Source of the DNA: Labilithrix sp.
GTDB lineage: Bacteria; Myxococcota_A; Polyangia; Polyangiales; Polyangiaceae
Direction: 5' to 3'
Length of the DNA: 64,000 nucleotides
Assembly (NCBI GenBank): GCA_019637195.1
Contig: JAHBWA010000011.1
Location: 44,500-108,499, forward strand
Numbering within the stretch: position 1 is the first letter of the stretch; every line of letters starts with the position of its first letter. A program made the translations under genes and the position numbers. This document shows, in pieces, positions 41,490-50,442 of the stretch. The notes beneath the pieces were generated by a model. The model had not been told where the DNA came from. It did no database searches and was given only the letters and a program-made list of their open reading frames with translations.

Positions 41490-41945
41490 TCAGCGGCCGC
41501 GCGCGCCGCCGCGGCCGCCGCCGCGACCGCCACGGCCACCGCCGCCGAAGTCGCGCCGCCGCCGCCGCCGCCCCGGCCGCGCGACCACCGCCGCCGCCGC
41601 CGAAGCCGCCACCACCGCCGCCGAGCCGCCGCCACCACCGCCGAAGCCGCGGTCGCTGCGCGGGCCGCCGAAGCCGCCGCCGCCTCCACCGCCACGCGGA
41701 CGCTCCTCGGCCTCGTTCACGCGGATGGCGCGGCCGTCGAGCATGCTGCCGTTCATCGTCTCGATGGCCTGCTTGGCGAGGTCCGGCGTCGCCATCGTGA
41801 CGAAGCCGAAGCCACGCGAGCGACCGCTCTCGCGGTCCATCACGACGTGAGCGTCGGTCACTTCACCGGCGGACGAGAAGGCCTGTCGAAGCGTCTCCGT
41901 ATCGGTGTCGTAGGAAAGGTTTCCCACATACAGGCGCGAGCTCAT
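41490..41945 (-). CDS. RRM RNA-binding protein with disrupted Gly-rich tail
   Basis: A 151-residue protein. Residues 3-80 are a full RNA-recognition motif: [20 protein letters not shown] (RNP2) and [17 protein letters not shown] (RNP1), typical of bacterial cold-responsive RRM proteins. The tail starts Gly-rich ([11 protein letters not shown]), turns to an Ala/Val/Arg run ([20 protein letters not shown]) between about 41626 and 41555, then is again [17 protein letters not shown] to the end. In the other two frames that middle part reads as Gly-rich repeats, so two compensating frameshifts are likely, real or from sequencing. The RNA binding part is intact. Upstream is a strong leader hairpin. 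The protein should act in RNA folding or decay under stress. Confidence 0.88.
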   Translation of the reverse strand: MSSRLYVGNLSYDTDTETLRQAFSSAGEVTDAHVVMDRESGRSRGFGFVTMATPDLAKQAIETMNGSMLDGRAIRVNEAEERPRGGGGGGGFGGPRSDRGFGGGGGGSAAVVAASAAAAVVARPGRRRRRRDFGGGGRGGRGGGRGGARGR

Positions 41946-41960
41946 TCGAATCCCGTTTCC

Positions 41961-42009
41961 AACGGCCCACGCAGAGAGTCTGGATGCGCCCCCACCCGCG
42001 TGGGCCGTT
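41961..42009 (-). promoter_or_regulatory. 12-base-pair hairpin in RRM leader
   Basis: AACGGCCCACGC (41961-41972) is repeated exactly inverted as GCGTGGGCCGTT (41998-42009), 25 bases apart, just upstream of the RRM start codon (15 bases from stem to ATG). In mRNA this would be a stable stem at the 5' side of the ribosome site. Confidence 0.6.
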
Positions 42010-42613
42010 CCGAGGAATCGGGCGAGGACGTTCTGTTTTCGGCGATGCCGCCGTTCTTCGTTCCACCCGTCCGTCTGCGAGTCGTTTCCCGATTCCCCTC
42101 AGAAGCCGAGAGAGCCTCGATCGCCGTGCCCGTGACCAGCCGTGTCGCGCTCCAGCTTAGCAGTACGGCTTTGGCCGGCAAGGGCTCCCTGAGGCGCCTC
42201 AAAGGGTCGAGATTGCTTGGAATAAGCTCCGCCGCCAGCGCCCCCACTCCGCCGCTCACTCGACTGTGATGCCGCGCCAAGGGCCGCGACGGTCGCCCCC
42301 ACGGATCGCCGATGCCTCGCCCCTTCGCGCGGGCGAGCACGACCGCGTCCTCGAAGCCGGCACGGGACGCGTTCGCGTCGGGCCCACCGGCGCCACGCGT
42401 CTGCTCGCCGTCGCGCCGTGGCGGGACGCGCGGACGATGGCGCCTCGCTCACCTCAAGCCCGGCTCGCTCGACGCGGCGCGCGCGGGTGCGCGACCGCGC
42501 CGGACGCGAGCACGTCGCGCCGTTCCACGGAGCCCGATCGCCCAGGAGCGCGCCGCGCGCGCCCGAGGTCGAGCCTCTCGCCGCTCTGGTGGACGCCGGT
42601 CCCCTTCTGCGCC
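42010..42613. other. intergenic region
   Basis: About 600 bases with no supported gene. It holds a 12-base palindrome TGAGGCGCCTCA (42190-42201) with short flanking complement, and a locally less GC-rich stretch (42030-42260). No clear promoter box before the gene at 42614. Confidence 0.5.
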
Positions 42614-43327
42614 ATGCTCCGCCGCCCCATGCCGGCGGTTCGCTCCTTCCTTCGTGTGCTCCTCCGCGGAGCGATCGCCTTCACGCCGATCGCGGTGGGC
42701 GTCGCGTGCGCCGACAGCGCGAGCGAGGTCACCCCGACCGAGGACGGCGGCGACCGGTCCGACGCCGCGCGCGAGGCTGGCGGGGACCGAGACGCCGGCG
42801 AGCGCCCGACGACCACCTGCGGGATCACGCGCGCGTACTTCGAGGGTTGCGGCAACGCCGGTGACCTCAACTGCGGCGAAGACGGCTTCGACGCGTGGTG
42901 CGCGGCGAACGACGCGGCGATCAACAGCGAAGCCTACCGCCGAGCCGAGGCCCTGTGCCTGACGGACGAGAACTGCGACGGCGCCGAGCGTCGCGCCTGC
43001 GAGTACGCGCGCTACAACGACGAGACGCCGACGGCGGCGCAGCGGGCCCTCGTCACGGCCTACTGCGAGACGTGCGATCCGTCGGACGTCGCCGGCTGCG
43101 AGACGCGCTCGACGACGTACGATCCCGTGAAGGGCATCAAGAGCGTCGACGACATCTTCGTCGCCGCCTGGGAGCTCTCCGACGCGATCGTCGACCAGAT
43201 GAGGACCCAGTGCACCGGCGCGAGCGCGGGACCGGACGCCGGGGGCGATCCCGCCGCGTGCGCGAAGGCGTTCGCCGGGTGCGCCGCCGACGTCTACCTG
43301 GACCGCCTGCCCGATTGCCCGAAGTGA
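42614..43327 (+). CDS. Cys-rich lipoprotein of unknown function
   Basis: A 237-residue protein. ATG 42614 (or 42629) gives a lipoprotein signal (LLRGAIAFTPIAVGVAC). A short acidic/Gly linker precedes a Cys-rich domain: CGITRAYFEGCGNAGDLNCG, AWCAANDAAINSEAYRRAEA, LCLTDENCDGAERRACEYAR, YCETCDPSDVAGC and, at the end, a pair in CAADVYLDRLPDC. The 14 or so Cys suggest disulphides in the periplasm or outside. It resembles myxobacterial Cys-rich lipoproteins of unknown role. The ABC-F gene starts 4 bases after its stop, which may be chance clustering or a real operon. It is probably secreted and stable; no active-site motif was seen. Confidence 0.7.
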   Translation: MLRRPMPAVRSFLRVLLRGAIAFTPIAVGVACADSASEVTPTEDGGDRSDAAREAGGDRDAGERPTTTCGITRAYFEGCGNAGDLNCGEDGFDAWCAANDAAINSEAYRRAEALCLTDENCDGAERRACEYARYNDETPTAAQRALVTAYCETCDPSDVAGCETRSTTYDPVKGIKSVDDIFVAAWELSDAIVDQMRTQCTGASAGPDAGGDPAACAKAFAGCAADVYLDRLPDCPK

Positions 43328-43331
43328 CCGG

Positions 43332-45290
43332 ATGAGCGTCCTCGCAGCTCTCGACATCGACAAGGCTTACGGCGAGCGCGTCCTGCTCGCCAAGGCGTCC
43401 CTCACGATCGACGACGGCGAGCGCGTCGGCGTGGTCGGGCGCAACGGCGCCGGCAAGAGCACGTTCGCGCGCATCCTCGCCGGCGTGGAGCCCTCGGACG
43501 GCGGTTCGATCGCGCTCCGCCGCGGCGCGCGCGTGGCGTTCCTCGCGCAGGAGCCGGTGCTCGACGAGGAGCGCTCGGTCCGCGCGACCGTCGAGGAGGG
43601 GCTCGAGGCCTGGCTCGCCGCGCGCACACGGCACGAGGAGGTCACCGCGCGGATCGGCGCCGGCGAGACCACCGACGCTCTCCTCGCCGAGCAGGTCGCG
43701 GCCGGCGCGGAGGTCGAGCGCCTCGGCGGCTGGGACCGCTCGCACGAGGTCGAGCGCGTCATCGCTCACCTCGGCATCGGCGACGTCATCGAGCGCCCGA
43801 CCGGGAAGCTCAGCGGCGGGCAGCGCCGCCGCGTCGCGCTCGCCCAGGTGCTCGTCGGCGCGCCCGACGTGATGATCCTCGACGAGCCGACCAACCACCT
43901 CGACGCCGACACGATCGACTGGCTCGAGCGCTACCTCGCCGACGAGTTCCGCGGCGCCGTCCTCTTCGTCACGCACGACCGCTGGCTCCTCGACCGCATC
44001 GCCGATCGGACCATCGAGGTCGATCGCGGCTCGGTCTACCCGTACGACGGCGGCTACGCCGCGTACCTCGAGGCGAAGGCCGAGCGGCTCGCCATCGCCG
44101 AGCGCACCGAGAAGAACCGGCAGAACTTCCTCCGCACCGAGCTCGAGTGGCTCCGCCGGCAGCCGAAGGCGCGCGGCACGAAGCAGAAGGCGCGCATCGA
44201 GCGCGCGGAGACCGCGAAGGCCGCCGGCCCGCCGCGCGACGAGGGCCGGGTCGAGCTCTCCGCGGAGGTCACCGACGCCGGGCGCAGCATCCTCGACGTG
44301 CGCGGGCTCGACCTCAAGCTCGGCGAGCGGCACCTGGTGAAGGGGCTCGACCTGGCGATGACGACCGGCGAGCGCCTCGGCATCCTCGGGCCGAACGGCG
44401 CCGGCAAGACCACGCTCCTCCGCGCGATCCTCGCGGCGACCGCGACCGAGGGCGGCGGCCCGGCGGGCAAGGGCGCCTCCGCCGGCGAGCTCGGCGGCTC
44501 TCTCTCGTACAGCGGAGCGATCGGCCTCGGGCGGCGCGTCCGGGTCGGCTACCTCGATCAAGAGCGCGCCGCGCTCGACGGCGACCTCAGCGTCTTCGAC
44601 TGCGTCGCGCGCGCGGTGCCGTCGGTCGACAAGGAGCGCGTCGATCCACGGAGCTACCTCGAGCGCTTCATGTTCGACACGCACGCGCAGCGGAAGAAGG
44701 TCGCCGCGCTCTCCGGCGGCGAGCGCGCCCGGCTCGCGCTCGCGCGCCTGCTCGCGTCGGCGGCGAACCTGCTCTTGCTCGACGAGCCGTCGAACGATCT
44801 CGACACCGACACGCTCTCCGCGCTCGAGGACTTCCTCTCGTCGTACGAGGGCTCGCTCCTCGTCGTCACGCACGATCGCTACCTGCTCGACCGCGTCACC
44901 ACCGGCATCCTCTGCTTCGAAGGCGACGGCCGGGTCACGCGCTACGCCGGCGCCTACCAGGCCTACGCCGCCGCCCGGGCGCGCGAGGCCGAGGAGAAGA
45001 AGGCGACGAAGAGCGTCGCGCCGAAGGCCGCCCCGAAGGCCGACAAGCCGAAGCCCGCGGGCCTGTCGAAGAACGAGCAGCGCGAGCTCGACGGCATCAT
45101 GGACAAGATCGACGAGGCCGAGCAGGCCGCCGCGAAGATCGAGTCCGAGCTCGGCGATCCGGCCCTGTACGCCGCGGGCGCCGATCCGACGAAGGCCGCC
45201 GCCGTGCAGGCGCGCCTCGACGACGCGCGCGCCAGGGCGGCGAAGCTCACGGCGCGCTGGGAAGAGCTCGAAGCGAAGAAGGCCGGCTGA
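43332..45290 (+). CDS. uup-like: ABC-F ATPase, Uup-like
   Basis: A 652-residue cytosolic protein with two ABC ATPase domains. First: GVVGRNGAGKSTFARILAGV (Walker A), LSGGQRRRVALAQ (signature), VMILDEPTNHLDADTIDW (Walker B) and LFVTHDRWLLDRI. Second: GILGPNGAGKTTLLRAILAA, LSGGERARLALARLLASA, LLLLDEPSNDLDTDT and LLVVTHDRYLLDRV. The linker (YPYDGGYAAYLEAKAERLAI, ending LRRQPKARGTKQKAR) is the ABC-F mark. The C-terminal extension is a long Lys/Ala linker followed by a coiled coil (LSKNEQRELDGIMDKIDEAE), as in Uup, which acts in ribosome rescue and mobile-element excision control. It starts 4 bases after the Cys-rich lipoprotein gene. Confidence 0.93.
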   Translation: MSVLAALDIDKAYGERVLLAKASLTIDDGERVGVVGRNGAGKSTFARILAGVEPSDGGSIALRRGARVAFLAQEPVLDEERSVRATVEEGLEAWLAARTRHEEVTARIGAGETTDALLAEQVAAGAEVERLGGWDRSHEVERVIAHLGIGDVIERPTGKLSGGQRRRVALAQVLVGAPDVMILDEPTNHLDADTIDWLERYLADEFRGAVLFVTHDRWLLDRIADRTIEVDRGSVYPYDGGYAAYLEAKAERLAIAERTEKNRQNFLRTELEWLRRQPKARGTKQKARIERAETAKAAGPPRDEGRVELSAEVTDAGRSILDVRGLDLKLGERHLVKGLDLAMTTGERLGILGPNGAGKTTLLRAILAATATEGGGPAGKGASAGELGGSLSYSGAIGLGRRVRVGYLDQERAALDGDLSVFDCVARAVPSVDKERVDPRSYLERFMFDTHAQRKKVAALSGGERARLALARLLASAANLLLLDEPSNDLDTDTLSALEDFLSSYEGSLLVVTHDRYLLDRVTTGILCFEGDGRVTRYAGAYQAYAAARAREAEEKKATKSVAPKAAPKADKPKPAGLSKNEQRELDGIMDKIDEAEQAAAKIESELGDPALYAAGADPTKAAAVQARLDDARARAAKLTARWEELEAKKAG

Positions 45291-45389
45291 CGCGCGCGCG
45301 CCCCGGGCCCGTCGCGCGCGCCGACGGTCACCCGCGGGCACGCGACGGACGCACCGCCCGCGACGGCGGGTCACCGCGCGCGGCGGCGC

Positions 45390-47663
45390 TCAGTTGCAGA
45401 CGATGCTCTTGCCCGGGCCGTTCGGCCCGGTGCACTTCTTCTCGCCCGCGCAGTAGTGACCGCCGAAGACCTGACCGCCGTTGCACTCGTACGCCGAGTA
45501 CGGCGCCGAGACGCTGCAGTAAATCCCGTTGGCGCGCCCCTCGCACGAGTCGGGCGTCGGCGGCGGCGCCGGGCCTCCGCTCGCGTCGCTCGCGGGAGGC
45601 CGCGTGCCCTCGCACTGGATGTCGGAGCCCGGGCCGTTCGGGCCGATGCACTTGGAGAGGTCCGCGCACTGGATCCCGAGCGCGATGCTCCCGTCCTTGC
45701 AAACGATGGCGCTGTAGGAGGCGAGCTGGCTGCAATAGACGCCGTCCTCGCGCCCCTTGCACGAGTCGTAGAGATCGGGCTCGGTGGGAGACGGCGACGA
45801 CTCCGAGGGAGCTCCGCCGCCCGCGTCAGCCGCGCCGGCGTCGTCGCAGGTCCTGCAGCAAGCGGAGTCCGCGTCCGCCTTGGTGCAGCAGCGCATCGCC
45901 TCGGCCTTCTGCACGCCGCCGTCGGCGGTCTCGCAGAAGCATTTGGTCTTGTAGTTCTTCTTCACATAGTCGTGCGAGACGACGCCGGTGGCGACCCAGG
46001 CGCAGCCGACCGCCGCGATCGGACGCCGCGTGACCCACGCCCACGCGGTCTGCCAGCGCGCGGCGCGCTCGAACTGCGACTCGCTCCCGAGGAAGTAGCG
46101 CGCCGTCGCCCACCAGAGCCCGCGCGCCGAGTCGAGGCCGATCGACTCCGGCACCGCGATCCCCGAAGTGTCGTTCGTGCCGCCGACGCTCATCAGGTAC
46201 CAGGCGTTGTTCGGGATGCCCGAGTTGTAGTGGACGCCCGCCCAGTCGTTGTCCCTCGTCGGCTCCTCGCCGGGGAAGCGGAGGATCGACATGTGGTCGG
46301 GCTGCCGCTTGGCGGTCGGGTGCGCGAGATCGCGCAGGATCGGCCCCGACTGGTCGCCGTGCTCGAAGCGCGAGCCCGGGTGGATCTCGGCCTCGACGTA
46401 GGAGCCGAAGATGTCGGCGAGCGACTCGTTCAGCGCGCCGGACTGCCCGCGATACTTGAGCCCCGACGTGTGCTGGACGACGCCGTGCATGAACTCGTGA
46501 CCGACCGTGTCGGGCCCCGTCGAGCGCGGCATCTTCTGCCCGCCGGTGTGGACGTCGCCGTCGCTGAAGTGGAGCGCCTTGCCGTCCCACCAGGCGTTGC
46601 CGGGGAGCTTGTTGTCGTGCGCGTAGACGTCGATCGTCGAGCCGCGGCCGGTCGGCGACGCCCACCCGTGGTAGCGCCGGAAGTAGTTGTCCGTGTCGCT
46701 CACGTACGTGTGGGCGTCCACGGCGGCGCCGGCGCCGATCGCGACGCGATCCCACTCGTCGATCTTCGACGACCGGACGACCGCGTTGTCCTGGTTCGCG
46801 TCGCGGGTCGTGACCTTGCTGATGAACCCGAAGAAGCCGCTCATCTCGTAGTCGCCCGCGACGAGCAGCGTACGGCTCACCGCGAACGTCTTGGTGTCGC
46901 CCCTGTATCCCGCGCCGTTGGCCCGCTCGTCGGCGTATGTGCTCCACGACTCGAGGACCGCGCCCGTGCGCGCGTTCACGTAGAAGCCCTGCCCGAACGG
47001 CTCCGTCGGGGCGTTCACGTCGAGCACGAGGCGCCACACGAGCACCGCGCCCGCGCCGCGCGCCGCGAGCACGACCTCCGGGACCGGCGGCTCCGCGAGC
47101 CACTGCGAGACGTAGTCCGGCCGGGACGCGCGGACCGCGGCCTCGGCGGCGCGGACGGCGGCCTCGGCCGTGATGACCGGCGCGCCGGCGGACTTCCCCG
47201 CGTCCGGAGCGATCGTCCCGTTCAGGACGGCGATCGAGCCGTCTGCCCGGAAGTGGACGGCGAGCGCGCCGCCGTCGACGACGAGCTTGCCCTCGACCTG
47301 GACGAAGCGGACGTGCGCCGTCTTGTCATACGCGACGATGACCTCGTCGAGCGCCAGCTGCTTCGCGGGATCGCGCAGCTTGAACATGTCCTTGTGCGCC
47401 GCGATGAAGTCGCGCGCCGCGCGCTCGTAGGAGACGCCGTTCACGGCGGTGGGCTTGATCGGCTCGAGCGCCACCATCAGATCGGGCGTCCCGCTCTCGG
47501 GATCCTCGTCCACGATCCACGGCGAGCCGGTCTCCTGCTCCAGGCGCGCCGCAGGGGTGAGCACGGGGGCGTCGTCTTCGGAGCTGCACGCCGGGACGGC
47601 GCAGGCCACGGCGAGAGGGAGGAGCCACCCGAGCAGGAGGACGCGACGGCGAGGGCTGTGCAT
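45390..47663 (-). CDS. M4 thermolysin-like metalloprotease with duplicated Cys module
   Basis: A 757-residue protein. Lipoprotein-like signal ends at Cys26 (AVPAC), then a propeptide with FTP/PepSY-type parts (residues about 40-240). The catalytic domain holds the zinc motif HEFMH (389-393), the third ligand Glu413 in ALNESLADIFG, and the proton-relay His478 in HYNSGIPNNAWYL. After the catalytic region come Cys-rich parts and two related 50-residue modules: DSCKGREDGVYCS to CIGPNGPGSDIQC, and DSCEGRANGIYCS to CTGPNGPGKSIVC. The start has a TACTCT box 8 bases upstream. It is a secreted or surface protease; the C-terminal modules probably bind substrate or the cell surface. Confidence 0.92.
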   Translation of the reverse strand: MHSPRRRVLLLGWLLPLAVACAVPACSSEDDAPVLTPAARLEQETGSPWIVDEDPESGTPDLMVALEPIKPTAVNGVSYERAARDFIAAHKDMFKLRDPAKQLALDEVIVAYDKTAHVRFVQVEGKLVVDGGALAVHFRADGSIAVLNGTIAPDAGKSAGAPVITAEAAVRAAEAAVRASRPDYVSQWLAEPPVPEVVLAARGAGAVLVWRLVLDVNAPTEPFGQGFYVNARTGAVLESWSTYADERANGAGYRGDTKTFAVSRTLLVAGDYEMSGFFGFISKVTTRDANQDNAVVRSSKIDEWDRVAIGAGAAVDAHTYVSDTDNYFRRYHGWASPTGRGSTIDVYAHDNKLPGNAWWDGKALHFSDGDVHTGGQKMPRSTGPDTVGHEFMHGVVQHTSGLKYRGQSGALNESLADIFGSYVEAEIHPGSRFEHGDQSGPILRDLAHPTAKRQPDHMSILRFPGEEPTRDNDWAGVHYNSGIPNNAWYLMSVGGTNDTSGIAVPESIGLDSARGLWWATARYFLGSESQFERAARWQTAWAWVTRRPIAAVGCAWVATGVVSHDYVKKNYKTKCFCETADGGVQKAEAMRCCTKADADSACCRTCDDAGAADAGGGAPSESSPSPTEPDLYDSCKGREDGVYCSQLASYSAIVCKDGSIALGIQCADLSKCIGPNGPGSDIQCEGTRPPASDASGGPAPPPTPDSCEGRANGIYCSVSAPYSAYECNGGQVFGGHYCAGEKKCTGPNGPGKSIVCN

Positions 47664-47671
47664 TCGACGTC

Positions 47672-47677
47672 AGAGTA
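47672..47677 (-). promoter_or_regulatory. candidate -10 box (TACTCT)
   Basis: TACTCT on the minus strand ends 8 bases before the protease ATG (47663). No Shine-Dalgarno sequence separates it from the start. Confidence 0.4.
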
Positions 47678-47817
47678 CGCGTCTCGGACAGGGATCGCAC
47701 CCGCCGTCTCGATGACGCTGCGCGGCGACGATACCTTCGTGGCCGCCCCGGCTGTCGGCGCGCACCGACGACGCACGCGCGTGGCGCGTGGGATCCCCAC
47801 GCGTCGAGGCGTCACAC

Positions 47818-47878
47818 CTCGCGCACGAAGCGTCGGGCTCCGCGCACGAAGCGCCGGACTTCGCGCAAGACGTCGCGA
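47818..47878. repeat. about 20-base imperfect repeats, three copies
   Basis: Copies start near 47818, 47838 and 47859 (CGCGCACGAAGCG core), just after the stop of the DUF4105 gene on the minus strand. They fill part of the gap upstream of the protease gene. Confidence 0.6.
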
Positions 47879-47880
47879 TC

Positions 47881-49089
47881 CTAGGCGGCGCGCGAGCCCG
47901 ACGAGGCGGGCGCCGTTGCCTGCGCCGCCGCGGGATCCGCCGCGCGCGCCCGCTCCTTGAGGGCGGAGAGGATGCCCGCCATCGGGAGCGCGACGAGCAC
48001 CGCGAGCGGCAGCATCGGCTGGTGGACGACGTTCGCGATCTCCAGGACCACGAAGACCCCGGCCATCGCGAGGCGCGCCTTCAAGTAAAGCGCGAGGCGC
48101 TTGCCCGTGAGCCACGGGAGCACAAGGTCCGTCGGGAGCAAGAGCGCGAGCGCCCAGTTGTGCGAGATCTCCGGCCACTTCACGAGGGCCGACGTCAGCT
48201 CGATGGCGATCGCGATCGCGCCGAGCACGCCGCCGGCGATCATGAGCCCGACGCGCAGCTTGTTCCGGCGCGCGGCGACGCGCACCGCGACGAAGAGGAG
48301 GACCGCGAGGGTGAAGACGGCGAAGCGCCCGATCGCGCGGCTGGTCGGGAGGATGACCGCGAGCCGCTCCTCGAGCTTCTCCGGCGGCGCGGAGAAGCGC
48401 TCCGCGACGCCGTCGCGGAGGATGAAGGGCAGCATCATCGCCTCCCAGGGCGTCGGGTCGCGATCGTTGCCCTCCCCGACGAAGAGCGCCATCGCCGTGA
48501 GAAAATCGAGGTGACCGCTGTGGCCCTCCTCCATGTACTCGCGAAACGTCCCCTTCGGGATCTCGGACGGACCGGGCCGGAGCTGACCGTCGGTCGCGGC
48601 GTCGATGTGGTCGCGGATCTTCGTCGCGCAGTTCGCCCAATACGGGTGATACGCGTAGGCGCGCTTGTCGCGGATCTCCGCTTCGATCGACGCTACGAGC
48701 TTGTCGATCTGCGCGGCGGTCAGCGGGAGGCGCTGCCGCTCGATCTGGCGTCCCTGGCCTTTGAAGAACTCGTAGACGACGACCTCTTCGATGGCGACCG
48801 GGACGAACGACGGCGTCTCGCGGACGGCCTCCCACACCGTCAGGGTGATGTCCTCGTGTCCCGGGACGCCGTAGTCGTAGCAGCGGCCGTGCTCCGGAGC
48901 GTCGTGCCCCGCCTCGCGCACGCAGAGGAGCGAGTGGCCGAAGCGCGACGGGAGGTCGTTGCTCGCGCCCATCGTGTAGAGGTACGCGGTGCGCTCGGCG
49001 CCTTCGGCGCGCGCCTCCCGAGCGAGCCCGAGGACGAGCGCCACGACGAGGGCGACGAACACGCGGAGCGAGAGAGCGCAGCCTTTCAT
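47881..49089 (-). CDS. DUF4105 (Lnb N-terminal periplasmic) membrane protein
   Basis: A 402-residue protein with a Sec signal (LRVFVALVVALVLGLAREARA). The periplasmic domain has the DUF4105 motifs SNDLPSRFGHSLLCV, CYDYGVPGHEDIT and AYHPYWANCATKIRDHIDAATDG: a Cys-Thr/His-type cluster that in Lnb-type proteins serves lipoprotein N-acyl transfer. The C-terminus has four or five membrane segments (FAVFTLAVLLFVAVRVAA, VGLMIAGGVLGAIAIAIELT and others). Lnb has both an N-terminal periplasmic and a membrane part, so this protein may be a lipoprotein acyltransferase of a different order; that is only a suggestion. Start ATG; a TATGAC box lies 9 bases upstream, and no Shine-Dalgarno is seen. Confidence 0.78.
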   Translation of the reverse strand: MKGCALSLRVFVALVVALVLGLAREARAEGAERTAYLYTMGASNDLPSRFGHSLLCVREAGHDAPEHGRCYDYGVPGHEDITLTVWEAVRETPSFVPVAIEEVVVYEFFKGQGRQIERQRLPLTAAQIDKLVASIEAEIRDKRAYAYHPYWANCATKIRDHIDAATDGQLRPGPSEIPKGTFREYMEEGHSGHLDFLTAMALFVGEGNDRDPTPWEAMMLPFILRDGVAERFSAPPEKLEERLAVILPTSRAIGRFAVFTLAVLLFVAVRVAARRNKLRVGLMIAGGVLGAIAIAIELTSALVKWPEISHNWALALLLPTDLVLPWLTGKRLALYLKARLAMAGVFVVLEIANVVHQPMLPLAVLVALPMAGILSALKERARAADPAAAQATAPASSGSRAA

Positions 49090-49177
49090 GGCGCGGCTGT
49101 CATAGCCGAAGCCTCGGCCGCGCGCGACAGGCGCGGTCCGACCGAAGAGGTCGGCTCGAGTCGGGCCCGCCTGGCGC

Positions 49178-50407
49178 TCAGCGGATCCCGAGCGCGGCGC
49201 GCATCACCCGCTGCGCGACCGCGAGCGAGTGGTGCGCCTCGAGGAAGGCGTAGCCGCCTTCGCGCAGCCGGTCGCGCAGAGCCTCGTCCGTCGCGACGCG
49301 CTCGATCCGCTCGGCGAAGCCCGCCGGATCGGAGGAAATGAGCGCCTCCTCGCCGTCCTCGAGCGGCAATCCGAAGGCGCCGTCCGGCGTGGTCACCACC
49401 GGCATCCCGGCGCGGAAGCCCTCGAGCAGCTTGAGGCGTACCCCCGAGCCGCCGGTGATCGGCGCGAGCATCCCGATCGATCGCGCGTAGAGCGGCTCGA
49501 GGTCTTCGAGGAAGCCGACCGTCTCGATCCCCTTCGCCTTCCAGGCGTCGGGCACGGGGAGCCGGCCGGACGCGTCCGGCTTGAGGCCGACGCCGGCGAT
49601 CTCGAACGTCGCGTCGGGGACGCGCTCGCGCACGCGCGGCCAGACCTTCTGGCAGAACCAGTCGAGCCCGAGGACGTTCGGCTTCCAGCGGAGGCTGCCG
49701 ACGTAGCAGAAGTGCGGCCGGCCCGGGTGCGGGCGCGCCTTGCGCTCGAACTCCATCACGACCGGAACGACGTGCGCGTCGACGCCGCCGAGCGCCTTGA
49801 AGTGCCGGGCGTCCTCGCTCGAGATCGCGACCACCGCGCCGACCTCGCGGAGCGCGCGCTCCTCGAACTTGCGGGCCGCGGCGTACTCGGCGCGGGCGAC
49901 GAGCTTCTTCGGCCCGGTCTTCTCCTCGGCGAACTGCTTGAAGAAGTCGCTCTCGACGTTGTGCTGATCGAGCACCGTCCGGCAGAACGGCCGCTCGGCC
50001 TGGATGTCGAGGAGGTAGCGCGCCATCCCGAGGTGATCGACGTAGACGACGTCGACCGCGTTCGCGACGAGCTCGCGGCGCAGCGTCCGCCTGAGCTCGC
50101 GCGAGTCCCATTTTCCGGCGAGGTAGGGCACGCCGAGGAGCCGGAGCGCGACGACGCGCGGCACGCGTCGCTTGAAGTCGAACAGGTGAATGGGATGAAA
50201 CACCGGCGGGACGACGCGGAGCTTCGGGACCGCCGCCTCGAGCGCGCGCACGTCGGCCGGCGGCACGTTCGTCTCGGTGACGGAGAGCAGGGTGACGGAC
50301 TCGACCTCGGGGAGCGAGGCGATGATCCGCAGCTGCGACAGCGTGCGCACCGGACCGCCGCTGGTGGCCGGCCAGGGGAACTCGGTCGTCAGGTGGACTA
50401 CGCGCAT
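49178..50407 (-). CDS. GT-B (group 1, GT4-like) glycosyltransferase
   Basis: A 409-residue cytosolic enzyme. N-terminal acceptor domain starts MRVVHLTTEFPWPATSGG PVRT (Gly-rich loop); LDQHNVESDFF recalls GT4 acceptor regions. The C-terminal nucleotide-sugar domain has FCYVGSLRWKPNVLGLDWF, VPDATFEIAGVG and the GSGVRLKLLEGFRAGMPVV segment with the Glu that holds the ribose of the donor. The sugar is not known. The gene is divergent from the UDP-GlcNAc 2-epimerase gene with 50 bases between the start codons, so it probably takes part in the same exopolysaccharide or O-antigen-like pathway. Start box TACGTT at 50421-50416 on this strand. Confidence 0.9.
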   Translation of the reverse strand: MRVVHLTTEFPWPATSGGPVRTLSQLRIIASLPEVESVTLLSVTETNVPPADVRALEAAVPKLRVVPPVFHPIHLFDFKRRVPRVVALRLLGVPYLAGKWDSRELRRTLRRELVANAVDVVYVDHLGMARYLLDIQAERPFCRTVLDQHNVESDFFKQFAEEKTGPKKLVARAEYAAARKFEERALREVGAVVAISSEDARHFKALGGVDAHVVPVVMEFERKARPHPGRPHFCYVGSLRWKPNVLGLDWFCQKVWPRVRERVPDATFEIAGVGLKPDASGRLPVPDAWKAKGIETVGFLEDLEPLYARSIGMLAPITGGSGVRLKLLEGFRAGMPVVTTPDGAFGLPLEDGEEALISSDPAGFAERIERVATDEALRDRLREGGYAFLEAHHSLAVAQRVMRAALGIR

Positions 50408-50415
50408 GGCCCGCC

Positions 50416-50421
50416 AACGTA
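50416..50421 (-). promoter_or_regulatory. candidate -10 box (TACGTT)
   Basis: TACGTT on the minus strand, 8 bases before the glycosyltransferase ATG. It faces the plus-strand box at 50443 across 21 bases. Confidence 0.45.
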
Positions 50422-50442
50422 GCCCACCCCAGTTTCGGCGTG

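Noticed and set aside
41459..41695. An Ala/Arg-rich minus-strand frame near the RRM gene
   Set aside because: It is the alternative frame of the Gly-rich tail of the RRM protein. It is used only as evidence for the frameshift finding.
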